Shown here: positions 8,172 through 16,726 of the stretch, piece after piece
Numbering within the stretch: the stretch's first letter is position 1
How the letters are laid out: each line of letters starts with the position of its first letter
DNA from: JBLMYQ01 sp050258375
GTDB lineage: Bacteria > Bacillota > Clostridia > Acetivibrionales > UBA4821
Assembly (NCBI GenBank): GCA_050258375.1
Contig: JBLMYQ010000066.1
Location: forward strand, 4,666 to 68,665
Reading direction: 5' to 3'
Length of the DNA: 64,000 nucleotides
Notes under the pieces: model-generated
Told to the model about the DNA's origin: nothing
The model's database searches: none
The model's input: only the letters and a program-made list of their open reading frames with translations
Position numbers and translations under genes: made by a program

Positions 8172-8864
8172 ATGTATAATGATAATTCAGGAATAAGAGA
8201 AAGAGATGTGGGACTTTCTTCGTATGTGTCAAGGGTATTTGGATGGATGTTTATCGGACTTCTTGTGACGGCTTTTTTTGCATTTTCAGTTGCTGGGACT
8301 GATTTTGGCAAATCATTGATTAATCCTGGGATGATGATTCTTTTCATTGTTATAGAACTGGGATTGATTTTTGCACTTTCATTCTTAATAAATAGGATTA
8401 GCAGTACGACTGCTACGCTTATGTTTCTGGCATATTCAGCTGTAAATGGAATTACGCTGTCCACTATTTTTTATGTTTACGACATTGGTGTTATATTTAA
8501 AGCTTTTGGGGTTGCAGCAGCAGTTTTTGGAGTGATGGCCTTATATGGAAATATCACTAAAAATGATTTAACCAATGTAGGGAGCATATTTTTTATGGGA
8601 GTAATTGGTATATTGATTGCTTCGGTTATAAATATGTTTTTCCGCAGCCCGATGGTCGATTTAATAATATCTTATGTTACTGTATTTATTTTTTCAGGAC
8701 TTGTTGCATATGATGCACAGAAGATAAAAAGTTACTATCAGGCGGGTGGAGAATATGGAAGTGACGAATTAATAAAAAAAGGAGCTATTATTTCGGCACT
8801 GGCTCTTTATCTTGATTTTATTAATATATTCATTGCATTATTAAGAATATTTGATAGGGACTAG
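8172..8864 (+). CDS. Bax inhibitor-1/YccA family membrane protein
   Basis: A 230-residue protein made almost wholly of about seven hydrophobic helices, with the family pattern of a soluble N-terminal tail (ERDVGLSSYVSRVFGWM) and the conserved AYDAQKIK segment near the sixth helix. A C-terminal LYLDFINIFIALLRI ends the protein, as in YetJ/YccA relatives, some of which act as pH-sensitive calcium leak channels. The ATG at 8172 follows AAAGGAGGAG. Its stop codon overlaps that of the convergent tmcAL gene. Confidence 0.9.
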   Translation: MYNDNSGIRERDVGLSSYVSRVFGWMFIGLLVTAFFAFSVAGTDFGKSLINPGMMILFIVIELGLIFALSFLINRISSTTATLMFLAYSAVNGITLSTIFYVYDIGVIFKAFGVAAAVFGVMALYGNITKNDLTNVGSIFFMGVIGILIASVINMFFRSPMVDLIISYVTVFIFSGLVAYDAQKIKSYYQAGGEYGSDELIKKGAIISALALYLDFINIFIALLRIFDRD

Positions 8865-10099
8865 ATAGAGATAATTTTCTGGTAAAAGTCCTGACCAGCC
8901 TTGCGTTGAGATTTATCAGGGTATCCAAGGCTGAAAATATCGGTGGACAATATGTCAGCATTTATCATCTTTGCTTGAATAGCATTACATTTTTTAAAAA
9001 AATCATGTGGAGATGTAACTAAAGGAAGAGAAGAGCTTTTGATTTTTGATAAAAGCTCTTTTCCTTTTGAATTGAAACCAAGAACCCGAATATATTGCGG
9101 ACCTCCATTTGAATTAAATTCTTGAAGGTCATGCTTATTAATACCTAATAAATGGCATGAAATAATCCGTTGTATGCTTGTAAGGGTATATCTTTTTGCC
9201 TTGATTTTTGTTAAAAGCTCTGAAAGCGAACCGCTGGAAAGTGAAGCCTTTTTAATTCTGTTTTCAATGCCTTCTCTTACATCAGGTATGTTTAGAAGTG
9301 ATTCTGGCTTGGATTTTCTCAATTGCGTAAGTATGGCAGTTTCAAAAGCTTCAGGGAATACCGGACCACGCCCCATTTTTATTTCTCTCTCCAAAATGTC
9401 AAATGCTTTTTGAGGCATGACAGCTTTAAGTTGATTTAAATCTTTTTTATAAAGGGTTTTTCTGATAGCTGTGGCGCTAGCTATTTCGCCCTTGAAATTA
9501 GTGGAGTTATAATCTGTTTTGTAACGTTTTATGGTAAAGGGCTCAATTTTGCTACCTAATCTTTTTAATGCTTTTATATACTCAATTCCAAGTATATTAT
9601 TAGGTTCTGTTGTAAGCTGGGAAAGAGAGTTATTATCTTTAAAATGTATATAATCTTTTAAAGCCAAGGTTCTTGCACTGGGAAATGAAATTCCTGTTTC
9701 AAGATGTATGGCAAGGAGCTTCTTGAATTCTTCAGGCTCTTTGGTGAGTATTTCTGCAATGTAATCAAGTGCTTCGATGCTTCCAGTTTCACTTCCGAAA
9801 CAAAGTGAATCAATTATTTCCAGAGAATTCAGAAGACTTACAGAGCCAAAAGCAAATTGTTCTGCGCTTGCAATAGAATAATATGCCGGTAATTCGATTA
9901 CCAAATCCACATTATTTAATAGAGCCATTTCTGTGCGTGACCATTTGTTTACAAGAGCGGGAAGACCGCGTTGTATGAAATTTCCGCTCATTACACTCAC
10001 TACATAATCACAGCCAGTAATTTCTTTTGCTTTTTCAATATGATAAAGGTGACCATTATGAAATGGGTTATATTCAGTTACTATTCCAAGAACACGCAT
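8861..10099 (-). CDS. tmcAL: tRNA(Met) cytidine acetate ligase
   Basis: A 412-residue protein (YlbM family). It uses ATP and acetate to make N4-acetylcytidine at the wobble base of elongator tRNA-Met. The N-terminus has the nucleotidyltransferase motif EYNPFHNGH with the HxGH signature, then SGNFIQRG and a KWSRTEMAL block. The ATG at 10099 follows GGGGAA; an upstream extension of the frame to 10183 lacks conserved sequence and a better ribosome binding site. It converges with the Bax-inhibitor gene with a four-base overlap of stop regions. Confidence 0.93.
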   Translation of the reverse strand: MRVLGIVTEYNPFHNGHLYHIEKAKEITGCDYVVSVMSGNFIQRGLPALVNKWSRTEMALLNNVDLVIELPAYYSIASAEQFAFGSVSLLNSLEIIDSLCFGSETGSIEALDYIAEILTKEPEEFKKLLAIHLETGISFPSARTLALKDYIHFKDNNSLSQLTTEPNNILGIEYIKALKRLGSKIEPFTIKRYKTDYNSTNFKGEIASATAIRKTLYKKDLNQLKAVMPQKAFDILEREIKMGRGPVFPEAFETAILTQLRKSKPESLLNIPDVREGIENRIKKASLSSGSLSELLTKIKAKRYTLTSIQRIISCHLLGINKHDLQEFNSNGGPQYIRVLGFNSKGKELLSKIKSSSLPLVTSPHDFFKKCNAIQAKMINADILSTDIFSLGYPDKSQRKAGQDFYQKIISI

Positions 10100-10351
10100 A
10101 TAATTCCCCTTGTTTTGAATTGATATTAGGATAGCAGTAATATAATAAGAAAACAAGTCCGCAGAGCCAATACTTTGTTGCAAAAAATTATATATGTGTT
10201 ATTATATTAATATAGCTGTTTAAATTTATAATTCTTCTTCAAATTTCTATTCCCAGAATTTGTTAAAACAAATAGCCCTAATTTTATGTTTCGAAGCTAT
10301 GTATTTAATCTGAAAAATATATTTATACCAATGTTTAAGGGGGAAAGTAAA

Positions 10352-10801
10352 ATGGCCGATATCCAAATTGTTGTATTCGACTTGATTAATGAATTATGCG
10401 GAGTAGAAACAACTCAGGTTAACGAGATTGTAAAGTATCAGGAGATTACAAAGGTTCCTGAAATGCCTGATTTTATTGAGGGGATAATAAACCTTAGAAG
10501 TCACGTAGTACCAATAATAAACCTAAATAGAAGATTCCATTTAGGAGAAAGTCCAGATATAAGCGCAACTAAAATAATTATTACCAGTATTGATGGACAG
10601 CAAATTGGGTTTATTGTTGACAACGTTATAGAAATTGTAAGGTTGACGCCTGAAGATAGTGAAGAAGCACCTGAACTTATAAAGAAATGGGGAAAGAAAT
10701 ATATCAAATTTGTTGGGAAAATCAATGGAAAGCTTGTAAATATTCTTGATTTATCTAAAATTCTTTCTGAAGAAGAAATGGTTCATATTACATCACTCTA
10801 A
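10352..10801 (+). CDS. cheW: Stand-alone CheW-domain protein 1
   Basis: A 149-residue single CheW domain: an N-terminal strand (VVFDLINELCGVE), the core PEMPDFIEGIINLRS that in CheW contacts receptor and kinase, and a C-terminal KLVNILDLSKIL. CheW couples chemoreceptors to the histidine kinase CheA, but no cheA or receptor gene lies nearby, so the partner is unknown. I chose the ATG at 10352 because AAGGGGGAAAG precedes it. It is a homologue of the protein at 24011. It is probably monocistronic. Confidence 0.85.
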   Translation: MADIQIVVFDLINELCGVETTQVNEIVKYQEITKVPEMPDFIEGIINLRSHVVPIINLNRRFHLGESPDISATKIIITSIDGQQIGFIVDNVIEIVRLTPEDSEEAPELIKKWGKKYIKFVGKINGKLVNILDLSKILSEEEMVHITSL

Positions 10802-10835
10802 ATAATTTTTAATTTTAAAATTCATGTTTTTACCA

Positions 10836-10873
10836 ATAAGCGTATTGACAAATTGCCAATACGCTTATATAAT
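10836..10873 (+). promoter_or_regulatory. Consensus promoter embedded in a dyad, before yceD-rpmF
   Basis: TTGACA (10845-10850) and TATAAT (10868-10873) are both perfect matches separated by 17 bases. The -35 box and spacer are covered by an inverted repeat with 12-base arms at 10836-10847 and 10857-10868. The dyad could be an operator for a repressor, or the terminator of the upstream cheW, although no T-run follows. Confidence 0.7.
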
Positions 10874-10936
10874 TACTGCTGTTGACCGAAAATCTATTAA
10901 TGACAAAAGCTTAAAGGATTTTATCAGGTGAATATT

Positions 10937-11434
10937 ATGAAGATTTTTGTTGGAGAGTTAACAAGAGGTATTTTAGAGCAAAAGGAATTTGAGTTCTGCG
11001 AAAGAATTAACGATTTGGAATTTGCAGAAGACGGAATAAAATTACTAACACCTGTTAAATTAATAGGTATAATTAGAAACGAAAGCGGAATCTTAAAATT
11101 AAACGGAACGATGGATTTTAAGCTTGAGTTAAAGTGTAGCAGGTGCTTAAAGGAATTGAATAAAGATTTCAGCCTGAGAGTTAATGAAAGCTTTTCTAGT
11201 GCTGAGGGCATTCCCGAGGATTTTTATAAATTTGCTGGCAACGAAATTGACTTGACGGAAATGGTTTTAGATGTAATAATAACTAGTATTCCTATGAAAT
11301 CTCTTTGCAGTGAAGAGTGTAAAGGTTTGTGCAGTTTCTGCGGGAATAATCTTAATAATAAAGCATGTGCTTGTAAAGATGAAGATTATGACCCAAGATT
11401 TGAAAAATTGCGTCAATTAAAAAATAATTTATAA
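10937..11434 (+). CDS. yceD: YceD/DUF177 family protein
   Basis: A 165-residue protein of the family that nearly always precedes rpmF. A CSRCLKEL motif occurs mid-protein and a Cys-rich tail (CSEECKGLCSFCGNN, then CACKDEDYDPRFEKL) suggests metal binding. Homologues in plants and bacteria are linked to 23S rRNA accumulation. The ATG at 10937 is preferred over the GTG at 10928 that forms part of the AGGTG binding site. The rpmF start lies 38 bases beyond its stop. Confidence 0.88.
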   Translation: MKIFVGELTRGILEQKEFEFCERINDLEFAEDGIKLLTPVKLIGIIRNESGILKLNGTMDFKLELKCSRCLKELNKDFSLRVNESFSSAEGIPEDFYKFAGNEIDLTEMVLDVIITSIPMKSLCSEECKGLCSFCGNNLNNKACACKDEDYDPRFEKLRQLKNNL

Positions 11435-11472
11435 TATATAAATTTATGCAGTTCAGTGAGGAGGTGTTTAAC

Positions 11473-11658
11473 TTGGCTCAACCAAAAAGAAGATGGTCAA
11501 AAGCTAGAACTCATAGTAAGAGATCTACATGGAAGCTTGATGCTCCACAGATAAATACATGTCCTCAATGCCACGAGGCCAGGTTGCCGCATAGAGTGTG
11601 CAAAAGTTGCGGTTTCTATGATGGTAAAGAAGTTTTAAAAGTAGAAGCAGGTAAATAA
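11473..11658 (+). CDS. rpmF: 50S ribosomal protein L32
   Basis: A 61-residue protein. The family start MAQPKRRWSKARTHSKRS is matched exactly if translation begins at the TTG at 11473, which has GAGGAGGTG eight or so bases upstream; the ATG at 11446 would add nine non-conserved residues and lies before that binding site. Two CxxC pairs (CPQC and CKSC) form the zinc ribbon of the zinc-containing version of L32. It is co-transcribed with yceD and ends in the hairpin at 11669-11704. Confidence 0.95.
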   Translation: MAQPKRRWSKARTHSKRSTWKLDAPQINTCPQCHEARLPHRVCKSCGFYDGKEVLKVEAGK

Positions 11659-11668
11659 TTTTCATAAT

Positions 11669-11710
11669 GAAACAAGGGAGCAGGTTCAACTGCTTCCTTG
11701 TTTCATTTAT
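11669..11710 (+). terminator. Terminator of yceD-rpmF
   Basis: A 15-base arm from GAAACAAGGGAGCAG pairs with CTGCTTCCTTGTTTC (one mismatch-type pair) around a six-base loop, followed by ATTTAT. Confidence 0.8.
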
Positions 11711-11783
11711 GTCTGGATTTTCGAGTGCGATTTTGGTAAACTATTAGAGAAATTTAAAAGACTAAACTTGGTGGGTATTTTTT

Positions 11784-13109
11784 ATGAATCATAGGATAAG
11801 TCCAAAGGTGATAACAGAAGTTATTTCAGGAAGTGTGGCGCAAGAGGCAGAAATTAAAGCAGGGGACAAAATTCTTTCTATAAATGGAGTAGGGATTACT
11901 GATGTATTCGATTATAGATATCTGATTTCTGATGAAATTATTGATATTGAAGTTGAAAAAGCTTCAGGAGAAATATGGGAGATTCAGATAGAAAAAGATC
12001 AATACGAGGATTTGGGGTTGGTTTTTGAAACCTCATTAATGGATAAGCCTAATACATGTAAAAACAAATGTGTATTTTGCTTTATGGATCAATTAGCACC
12101 AAATATGCGTAAAACATTGCATTTTAAGGATGATGATTATAGGTTGTCATTTATTGAAGGAAATTATGTTACACTTACAAATTTAGATGCTGACGAGTTA
12201 GAGCGAATAGTTTTTTTTAAGCTCAGCCCGATTAATATTTCAGTTCATACAACTAACCCTGAGCTGAGAATAAAAATGCTTGGAAACCCTCATGCAGGGA
12301 ATATTATGAATCAAATACAAAAGCTTGTTTATGAAGGAATAACGGTTAACTGCCAGATTGTACTTTGCAAGGGGATTAATGATGGTATAGAACTTAATAG
12401 GACAATAGAAGAGCTTGCAAGCTTATATCCGAAGCTTAAGAGTATTTCAGTTGTTCCTGTAGGTCTGACGAAATACAGAGCACAATGCCCTAAACTAGAA
12501 GGGTTTGATACTGCATCTTCACTTGAAGTAATCAATCAGGTTAGGTCTTTTCAAGAAAAATTCCTTGAAAAATACAATTCCAGAATAGTCTATCTTGCTG
12601 ATGAATTTTATCTAAATGCAGGCATTAAGATACCTGCTTATGCTCACTATGAGGATTTTCCGCAGATAGAAAATGGAGTTGGAATGCTTGCTCTTTTCAA
12701 ACATGAGTTTATTAATAATTTAAAAAGGCTAAAATATAAGCTGAGTAAGGAAAGAAAGGTTAGTGTTGTTACAGGTATGGCAGCAAAAGAATTTCTTCAG
12801 GGGCTTACTGCAAAATTAATCAGTAAGGAGGCTAACCTTGATGTTCATATCTATGGTATTGAGAATAATTTTTTTGGACATAAAATAACTGTTGCAGGAT
12901 TGGTAACAGGAAGTGATATAATTGAACAGCTGAAAGGAAAAGCTCTTGGAACTGAGCTTTTGATACCGGAAGTAATGTTGAAGCATGATGAGGATATATT
13001 TTTGGATGATGTTACATTACTTCAAGTAGAGAAAGAATTAAATGTTAAGGTTAAGAAGGTTTGTAATAATGGTAAAGCATTTATCGATGCTTTACTTGGC
13101 ATTGGCTAG
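11784..13109 (+). CDS. DUF512 family radical-SAM-like protein with N-terminal PDZ domain
   Basis: A 441-residue protein. Residues 1-70 form a PDZ-like domain (GSVAQEAEIKAGDKILSINGV). A CxxxCxxC cluster (CKNKCVFC) at about 92-99 resembles the 4Fe-4S site of radical SAM enzymes, and a DUF512 C-terminal domain follows. Proteins of this type are common in Clostridia next to der, as here, but their reaction is unknown to me. The ATG at 11784 follows GGTGGG. The gap to der contains part of a CTCATCC repeat. Confidence 0.85.
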   Translation: MNHRISPKVITEVISGSVAQEAEIKAGDKILSINGVGITDVFDYRYLISDEIIDIEVEKASGEIWEIQIEKDQYEDLGLVFETSLMDKPNTCKNKCVFCFMDQLAPNMRKTLHFKDDDYRLSFIEGNYVTLTNLDADELERIVFFKLSPINISVHTTNPELRIKMLGNPHAGNIMNQIQKLVYEGITVNCQIVLCKGINDGIELNRTIEELASLYPKLKSISVVPVGLTKYRAQCPKLEGFDTASSLEVINQVRSFQEKFLEKYNSRIVYLADEFYLNAGIKIPAYAHYEDFPQIENGVGMLALFKHEFINNLKRLKYKLSKERKVSVVTGMAAKEFLQGLTAKLISKEANLDVHIYGIENNFFGHKITVAGLVTGSDIIEQLKGKALGTELLIPEVMLKHDEDIFLDDVTLLQVEKELNVKVKKVCNNGKAFIDALLGIG

Positions 13110-13122
13110 TTTTAAGTTTATT

Positions 13123-13160
13123 AACACTCATCCTTAATCCTTCTCCCCAAATTGGTAGAA
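13123..13160 (+). repeat. Degenerate copy of the CTCACCCC repeat
   Basis: CTCATCCTTAATCCTTCTCC followed by CCAAATTGGTAGAAGG matches the layout of the 8092 copy with many changes. It sits in the DUF512-der gap, just before the der ribosome binding site. Confidence 0.4.
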
Positions 13161-13190
13161 GGAAATAGAAATTCTTGTGGAGGTGGAAAA

Positions 13191-14516
13191 TTGGGGAATC
13201 CCATAGTTGCAATAGTTGGAAGACCTAATGTAGGAAAATCAAATTTCTTTAATTATCTTATTGGGAAGAGAATATCCATTGTTGAAGATACTCCCGGGGT
13301 AACCAGAGATAGGATATATGCTGAGACTGAATGGAGAGGGAGAAAGTTTACCCTGATAGATACAGGCGGAATTGAGCCGGAAAACCAGGATGAAATAACT
13401 GCACAAATGAGGCGGCAGGCTGAAATTGCTATGGAAATGGCAGATGTAATACTTTTCATGGTAGATATTAAAGATGGTTTGGTTGCTTCTGATAAGGAAG
13501 TAGCAAGGATAATAAGAAAATCTAAAAAACCTGTTATTTTAGTGTGCAATAAAGTCGATAATGTTGGTGCTCCTCCGGCTGCTATATATGAATTTTATGA
13601 ATTAGGACTTGGAGAACCTGTTCCTGTGTCAGCAATTCATGGGTTGGGAATAGGAGAAGTTCTTGATGAGGCATATAACCATTTTCCGGCAGAGCAAACA
13701 GAAGAAGATGATGATTCAATAAAAGTTGCTGTAGTAGGAAAACCAAATGCAGGAAAGTCTTCTTTAGTAAACAGAATTCTTGGCGAAAACAGGGTGATTG
13801 TCAGTGATGTGCCAGGTACTACCCGTGATGCAATTGATACGGAGTTTAAGACCGGAGATGACAGATATATCTTTATTGATACTGCCGGAATTAGAAAGAG
13901 AAGCAGAATAGACGATATGATAGAGAAATATAGTGTATTAAGAGCATTTACAGCTGTTGATAGAGCTGATGTTTGTCTCATAATTATAGATGCTGTAAAT
14001 GGAGTAACTGAGCAGGATACAAAGATTGCAGGTTATGCACATGAAAAAGGAAAAGCATCTGTAATTGTTGTAAACAAATGGGACATAATGGAGAAGGAAA
14101 CAGGAACGCTTGAAAAATATCGGCAGGAAGTTTATTCAAAGCTGGCTTTTATGACCTATGCACCAATTGTATTTATTTCAGCAAAAACAGGGCAAAGGGT
14201 AAATCGATTATTTGAATTGATTAAATTTACGTTTGGTCAGAATAGTATGAGAATTTCCACAGGAATGATTAATGATGTTATAAATGAAGCTATTGCAATT
14301 GTACAACCTCCTTCAGATAAGGGAAGAAGATTGAAAATTTATTATGCTACGCAGGTTTCGGTCAAGCCGCCTAAGTTTGTGATTTTTGTAAATAATGCAC
14401 AGCTTATGCATTTTTCCTATGAGCGATACCTTGAAAATCAGATAAGAAAGAATTTTGGATTTGAAGGAACACCAATTTGGTTTAGTGTAAAAGAAAAGAA
14501 GGATGATAAAAAATAA
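13191..14516 (+). CDS. der: Ribosome biogenesis GTPase Der
   Basis: A 441-residue protein with two tandem G domains and a C-terminal KH-like domain, needed for 50S subunit maturation. The first P-loop is GRPNVGKS (about residue 10), with the usual following Thr replaced by Asn. The second P-loop is GKPNAGKSS, and DTGGIEP and DTAGIRKRS are the two G3 motifs. NKVD and NKWD are the G4 motifs. I chose the TTG at 13191 because GGAGGTGG precedes it and it yields the conserved GNPIVAIVG start; upstream codons fall in repeat sequence. plsY follows after 14 bases and gpsA shortly after. Confidence 0.95.
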   Translation: MGNPIVAIVGRPNVGKSNFFNYLIGKRISIVEDTPGVTRDRIYAETEWRGRKFTLIDTGGIEPENQDEITAQMRRQAEIAMEMADVILFMVDIKDGLVASDKEVARIIRKSKKPVILVCNKVDNVGAPPAAIYEFYELGLGEPVPVSAIHGLGIGEVLDEAYNHFPAEQTEEDDDSIKVAVVGKPNAGKSSLVNRILGENRVIVSDVPGTTRDAIDTEFKTGDDRYIFIDTAGIRKRSRIDDMIEKYSVLRAFTAVDRADVCLIIIDAVNGVTEQDTKIAGYAHEKGKASVIVVNKWDIMEKETGTLEKYRQEVYSKLAFMTYAPIVFISAKTGQRVNRLFELIKFTFGQNSMRISTGMINDVINEAIAIVQPPSDKGRRLKIYYATQVSVKPPKFVIFVNNAQLMHFSYERYLENQIRKNFGFEGTPIWFSVKEKKDDKK

Positions 14517-14530
14517 AGGGGTGACTATAA

Positions 14531-15148
14531 ATGATTATAAAATATATTGTGACAATTATTATTGGTTATCTTATTGGAAGTATTAGCAGCGCAATAATTG
14601 TTGCGAGATTAGTCAAAAATGTTGATATCAGAACCATGGGAAGCGGAAATGCAGGCGCAACCAATGTTTTAAGGACACTTGGAAAAGGACCTGCAGCACT
14701 TGTGCTCGTAGGAGATGCACTTAAGGGAGTAATTGCTGTTCTTATAGGACAATTGATTTTTGGAAATCAATTGGGAGCTGTACTGGGAGGCTTTTTGGCC
14801 GTTGTAGGACATAACTGGCCCATTTTCTTCGATTTTAAAGGCGGTAAAGGTATATTGACATCCGCTTCTGTAATACTTATGATTACGCCAAAAATTGGAC
14901 TTGTTGTAGTTTTATTTGCAATATTAGTAATTGCATTAACCAGATATGTTTCCCTTGGTTCCATGTCAGGAGCGATTTTGTATCCGGTTATAGTTATAGT
15001 AATGGACGGCAAAACAACTTCATTAGTAGTATTTTCAATATTAATAGCATTATTGGCAATATATCGTCACAAAAATAATATTAAAAGATTAAAGGATGGT
15101 ACCGAAACAAAAATTGGTGAAAAAAGAACTGACATGTATAACGCTTGA
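14531..15148 (+). CDS. plsY: Acyl-phosphate:glycerol-3-phosphate acyltransferase
   Basis: A 205-residue membrane protein with about five hydrophobic helices. The conserved cytoplasmic motifs are GSGNAGATNVLRTLG (about 38-52), VVGHNWPIFFDFKGGKG (about 92-108) and a final YRHKNNIKRL. It acylates the sn-1 position of glycerol-3-phosphate with acyl-phosphate, the first step of phospholipid synthesis. The neighbour gpsA makes its substrate, a common pairing. ATG at 14531 follows AAAGGGGTGA. Confidence 0.95.
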   Translation: MIIKYIVTIIIGYLIGSISSAIIVARLVKNVDIRTMGSGNAGATNVLRTLGKGPAALVLVGDALKGVIAVLIGQLIFGNQLGAVLGGFLAVVGHNWPIFFDFKGGKGILTSASVILMITPKIGLVVVLFAILVIALTRYVSLGSMSGAILYPVIVIVMDGKTTSLVVFSILIALLAIYRHKNNIKRLKDGTETKIGEKRTDMYNA

Positions 15149-15170
15149 TTTCAGGGGAGGATGACATATT

Positions 15171-16184
15171 ATGAGGACAAAAGTTGCAGTAATGGGGGCC
15201 GGAAGCTGGGGTACAGCTCTTGCTATTCATTTATCCAAGATAGGACATGAAGTATCTTTATGGACAAGGTTTCAGGAAGATGCTGATTTGATAAATATTG
15301 AAAGAGAGCAGCCAAAGTATCTTAAAGGAGTTCGAATTCCAGAAGAGATTACTTGTTATATTGATGAAGAAGAAGCACTTGAAGGAAAAGAAATTGTAGT
15401 GATGGCTGTACCATCACAAGCAATAAGAGAAAATGTTCAAAATATTTCAAGATTATTAAACAAAGAACGCATTATTGTTTCTGTAGCGAAGGGGCTGGAA
15501 GAAAAAACGCTTTTGAGGTTATCTGAAGTTATTGAGGAGGAAGTATCCGGAGCAAAATTTGTTGCATTATCGGGACCAAGTCATGCGGAAGAAGTAGCAG
15601 TGAATATTCCGACTACAGTAGTAGCGGCTTCAAATGATATTAATAATGCACGAAAGGTTCAAGATATTTTTATGGGACCAAGTTTCAGGGTTTATACAAA
15701 TGATGACTTAACAGGGGTTGAAATAGGTGGTGCATTAAAAAATGTAATAGCTCTATGTGCAGGAATTTCTGATGGAATAGGGTTTGGAGATAATACAAAA
15801 GCTGCTTTGATGACAAGAGGGCTTACTGAGATAGCACGGCTTGGAGAATCTCTTGGAGCAAAAAAACAGACCTTTGCAGGTCTTACCGGTATGGGAGATT
15901 TAATAGTAACCTGCACAAGTATGCATAGTAGAAATAGAAGAGCGGGAATGCTGATAGGACAAGGCAAAAGTGTTGAAGAAGCATTAAGTGAAGTAAAGAT
16001 GGTAGTTGAAGGCATACGAACAACAGGTGCTGCGCATAAATTGGCAGCTATGCAAAATGTAGAAATGCCTATAACAGAACAGGCATATAGAATACTATTT
16101 GAAGGTGATAATCCTAAAAAAGCGGTAGCCAAGCTTATGGAAAGAGAAAAAAAGCATGAAATTGAAGATGTATTTGTGATTTAA
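15171..16184 (+). CDS. gpsA: NAD(P)+-dependent glycerol-3-phosphate dehydrogenase
   Basis: A 337-residue cytosolic enzyme that reduces dihydroxyacetone phosphate to sn-glycerol-3-phosphate. The Rossmann motif GAGSWGTALA is at residue 10. SGPSHAEEV and the catalytic-domain segments GALKNVIAL, with its active-site Lys, and GLTGMGDLIVTCTS follow. The ATG at 15171 follows GGGGAGG. It is the last gene of der-plsY-gpsA and converges with the small gene at 16181 with a four-base overlap. Confidence 0.96.
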   Translation: MRTKVAVMGAGSWGTALAIHLSKIGHEVSLWTRFQEDADLINIEREQPKYLKGVRIPEEITCYIDEEEALEGKEIVVMAVPSQAIRENVQNISRLLNKERIIVSVAKGLEEKTLLRLSEVIEEEVSGAKFVALSGPSHAEEVAVNIPTTVVAASNDINNARKVQDIFMGPSFRVYTNDDLTGVEIGGALKNVIALCAGISDGIGFGDNTKAALMTRGLTEIARLGESLGAKKQTFAGLTGMGDLIVTCTSMHSRNRRAGMLIGQGKSVEEALSEVKMVVEGIRTTGAAHKLAAMQNVEMPITEQAYRILFEGDNPKKAVAKLMEREKKHEIEDVFVI

Positions 16185-16477
16185 GATTCTGTTCCCTTGT
16201 AGTATCTAAAGAGCATAAACTTTATAATATCATTGGCGTTTTCTGTATTTACTTCTACAAGAAGCCCGGCATCCATACAGATTCTCAGGCTGATGTCAAA
16301 GGTATCTGAGTTATCTATGACAGAGCTTATAAGATCAATTGCTTCCAGAGGTTTATTGAATACGTTTATCCATTCACTAACATCATTATCGATTTTGCTG
16401 TCTTTTTCATAATAAATATCAAGAAAATTTTTAAGAACGCCTTCGCTTTCAGATGTCAGATTAACTGTAATAGGCAT
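16181..16477 (-). CDS. Small conserved-looking protein of unknown function
   Basis: A 98-residue acidic protein beginning MPITVNLTSE, rich in Asp, Glu and Asn, with no membrane segment or Cys cluster. The start is supported by a perfect AAGGAGGT site seven bases before the ATG. I do not recognise the family. A TGTCGAA heptamer resembling a Spo0A box lies about 40 bases upstream of the start on its own strand (16522-16516), which could place it under sporulation control; a single heptamer is weak evidence. Confidence 0.6.
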   Translation of the reverse strand: MPITVNLTSESEGVLKNFLDIYYEKDSKIDNDVSEWINVFNKPLEAIDLISSVIDNSDTFDISLRICMDAGLLVEVNTENANDIIKFMLFRYYKGTES

Positions 16478-16512
16478 GAGATAACCTCCTTAAATTTTAC
16501 CTAATCTATTAT

Positions 16513-16634
16513 GGTTTCGACATTGAAACAGAGAGTCCTTTAAGTAAATAATACCAATAAACTACCCGGAAGCCGCAGCCCCCGGGCAAACAAGTCAAAC
16601 TCAGGGACGCTGAAACGTAGATAAGCTGACTTGG
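16513..16634 (+). promoter_or_regulatory. Structured leader or repeat of unknown type before gltX
   Basis: Four nested or consecutive helices are visible: GTTTC/GAAAC (16514-16529), CCCGG/CCGGG (16565-16586), CAAGTCA/TGACTTG (16591-16633) and, within the last, TCAG/CTGA (16601-16613). The block is richer in G+C than its surroundings. The substring GGGCAAAC followed by GGGACGC recalls the cyclic-di-GMP-I riboswitch core, but the hairpin that should separate them is missing. It lacks the T-box sequence expected for a tRNA-sensing leader. There is no obvious terminator before gltX. The strand is uncertain. Confidence 0.4.
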
Positions 16635-16726
16635 TGATATTATTATTACTGATTTAAAAAATAATAATACATGGAAAAAAATACAAATGCTTTCACGATG
16701 AGAGTTTTGGTACAGGAGGAAGAGAC

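Noticed and set aside
10348..10364. Sigma-D (flagellar/chemotaxis) promoter with GCCGATAT at the first cheW
   Set aside because: The match falls on the start codon and first codons of the gene, after the ribosome binding site, so it is coincidental.
11680..11692. tRNA T-loop-like GGTTCAA
   Set aside because: It is the loop of the rpmF terminator; no cloverleaf can be formed. No tRNA was found in the window.
16511..16530. tmRNA start, because of GGTTTCGACA
   Set aside because: The GGTTTCGAC-like match is isolated; no tRNA-like acceptor end, tag sequence or other tmRNA element follows.
16565..16634. Cyclic-di-GMP-I riboswitch before gltX
   Set aside because: GGGCAAAC and GGGACGC are present, but the tetraloop hairpin between them and the second tetraloop-receptor helix cannot be drawn.
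16640..16726. T-box leader for gltX
   Set aside because: No TGGNACCGCG antiterminator sequence or terminator is present.
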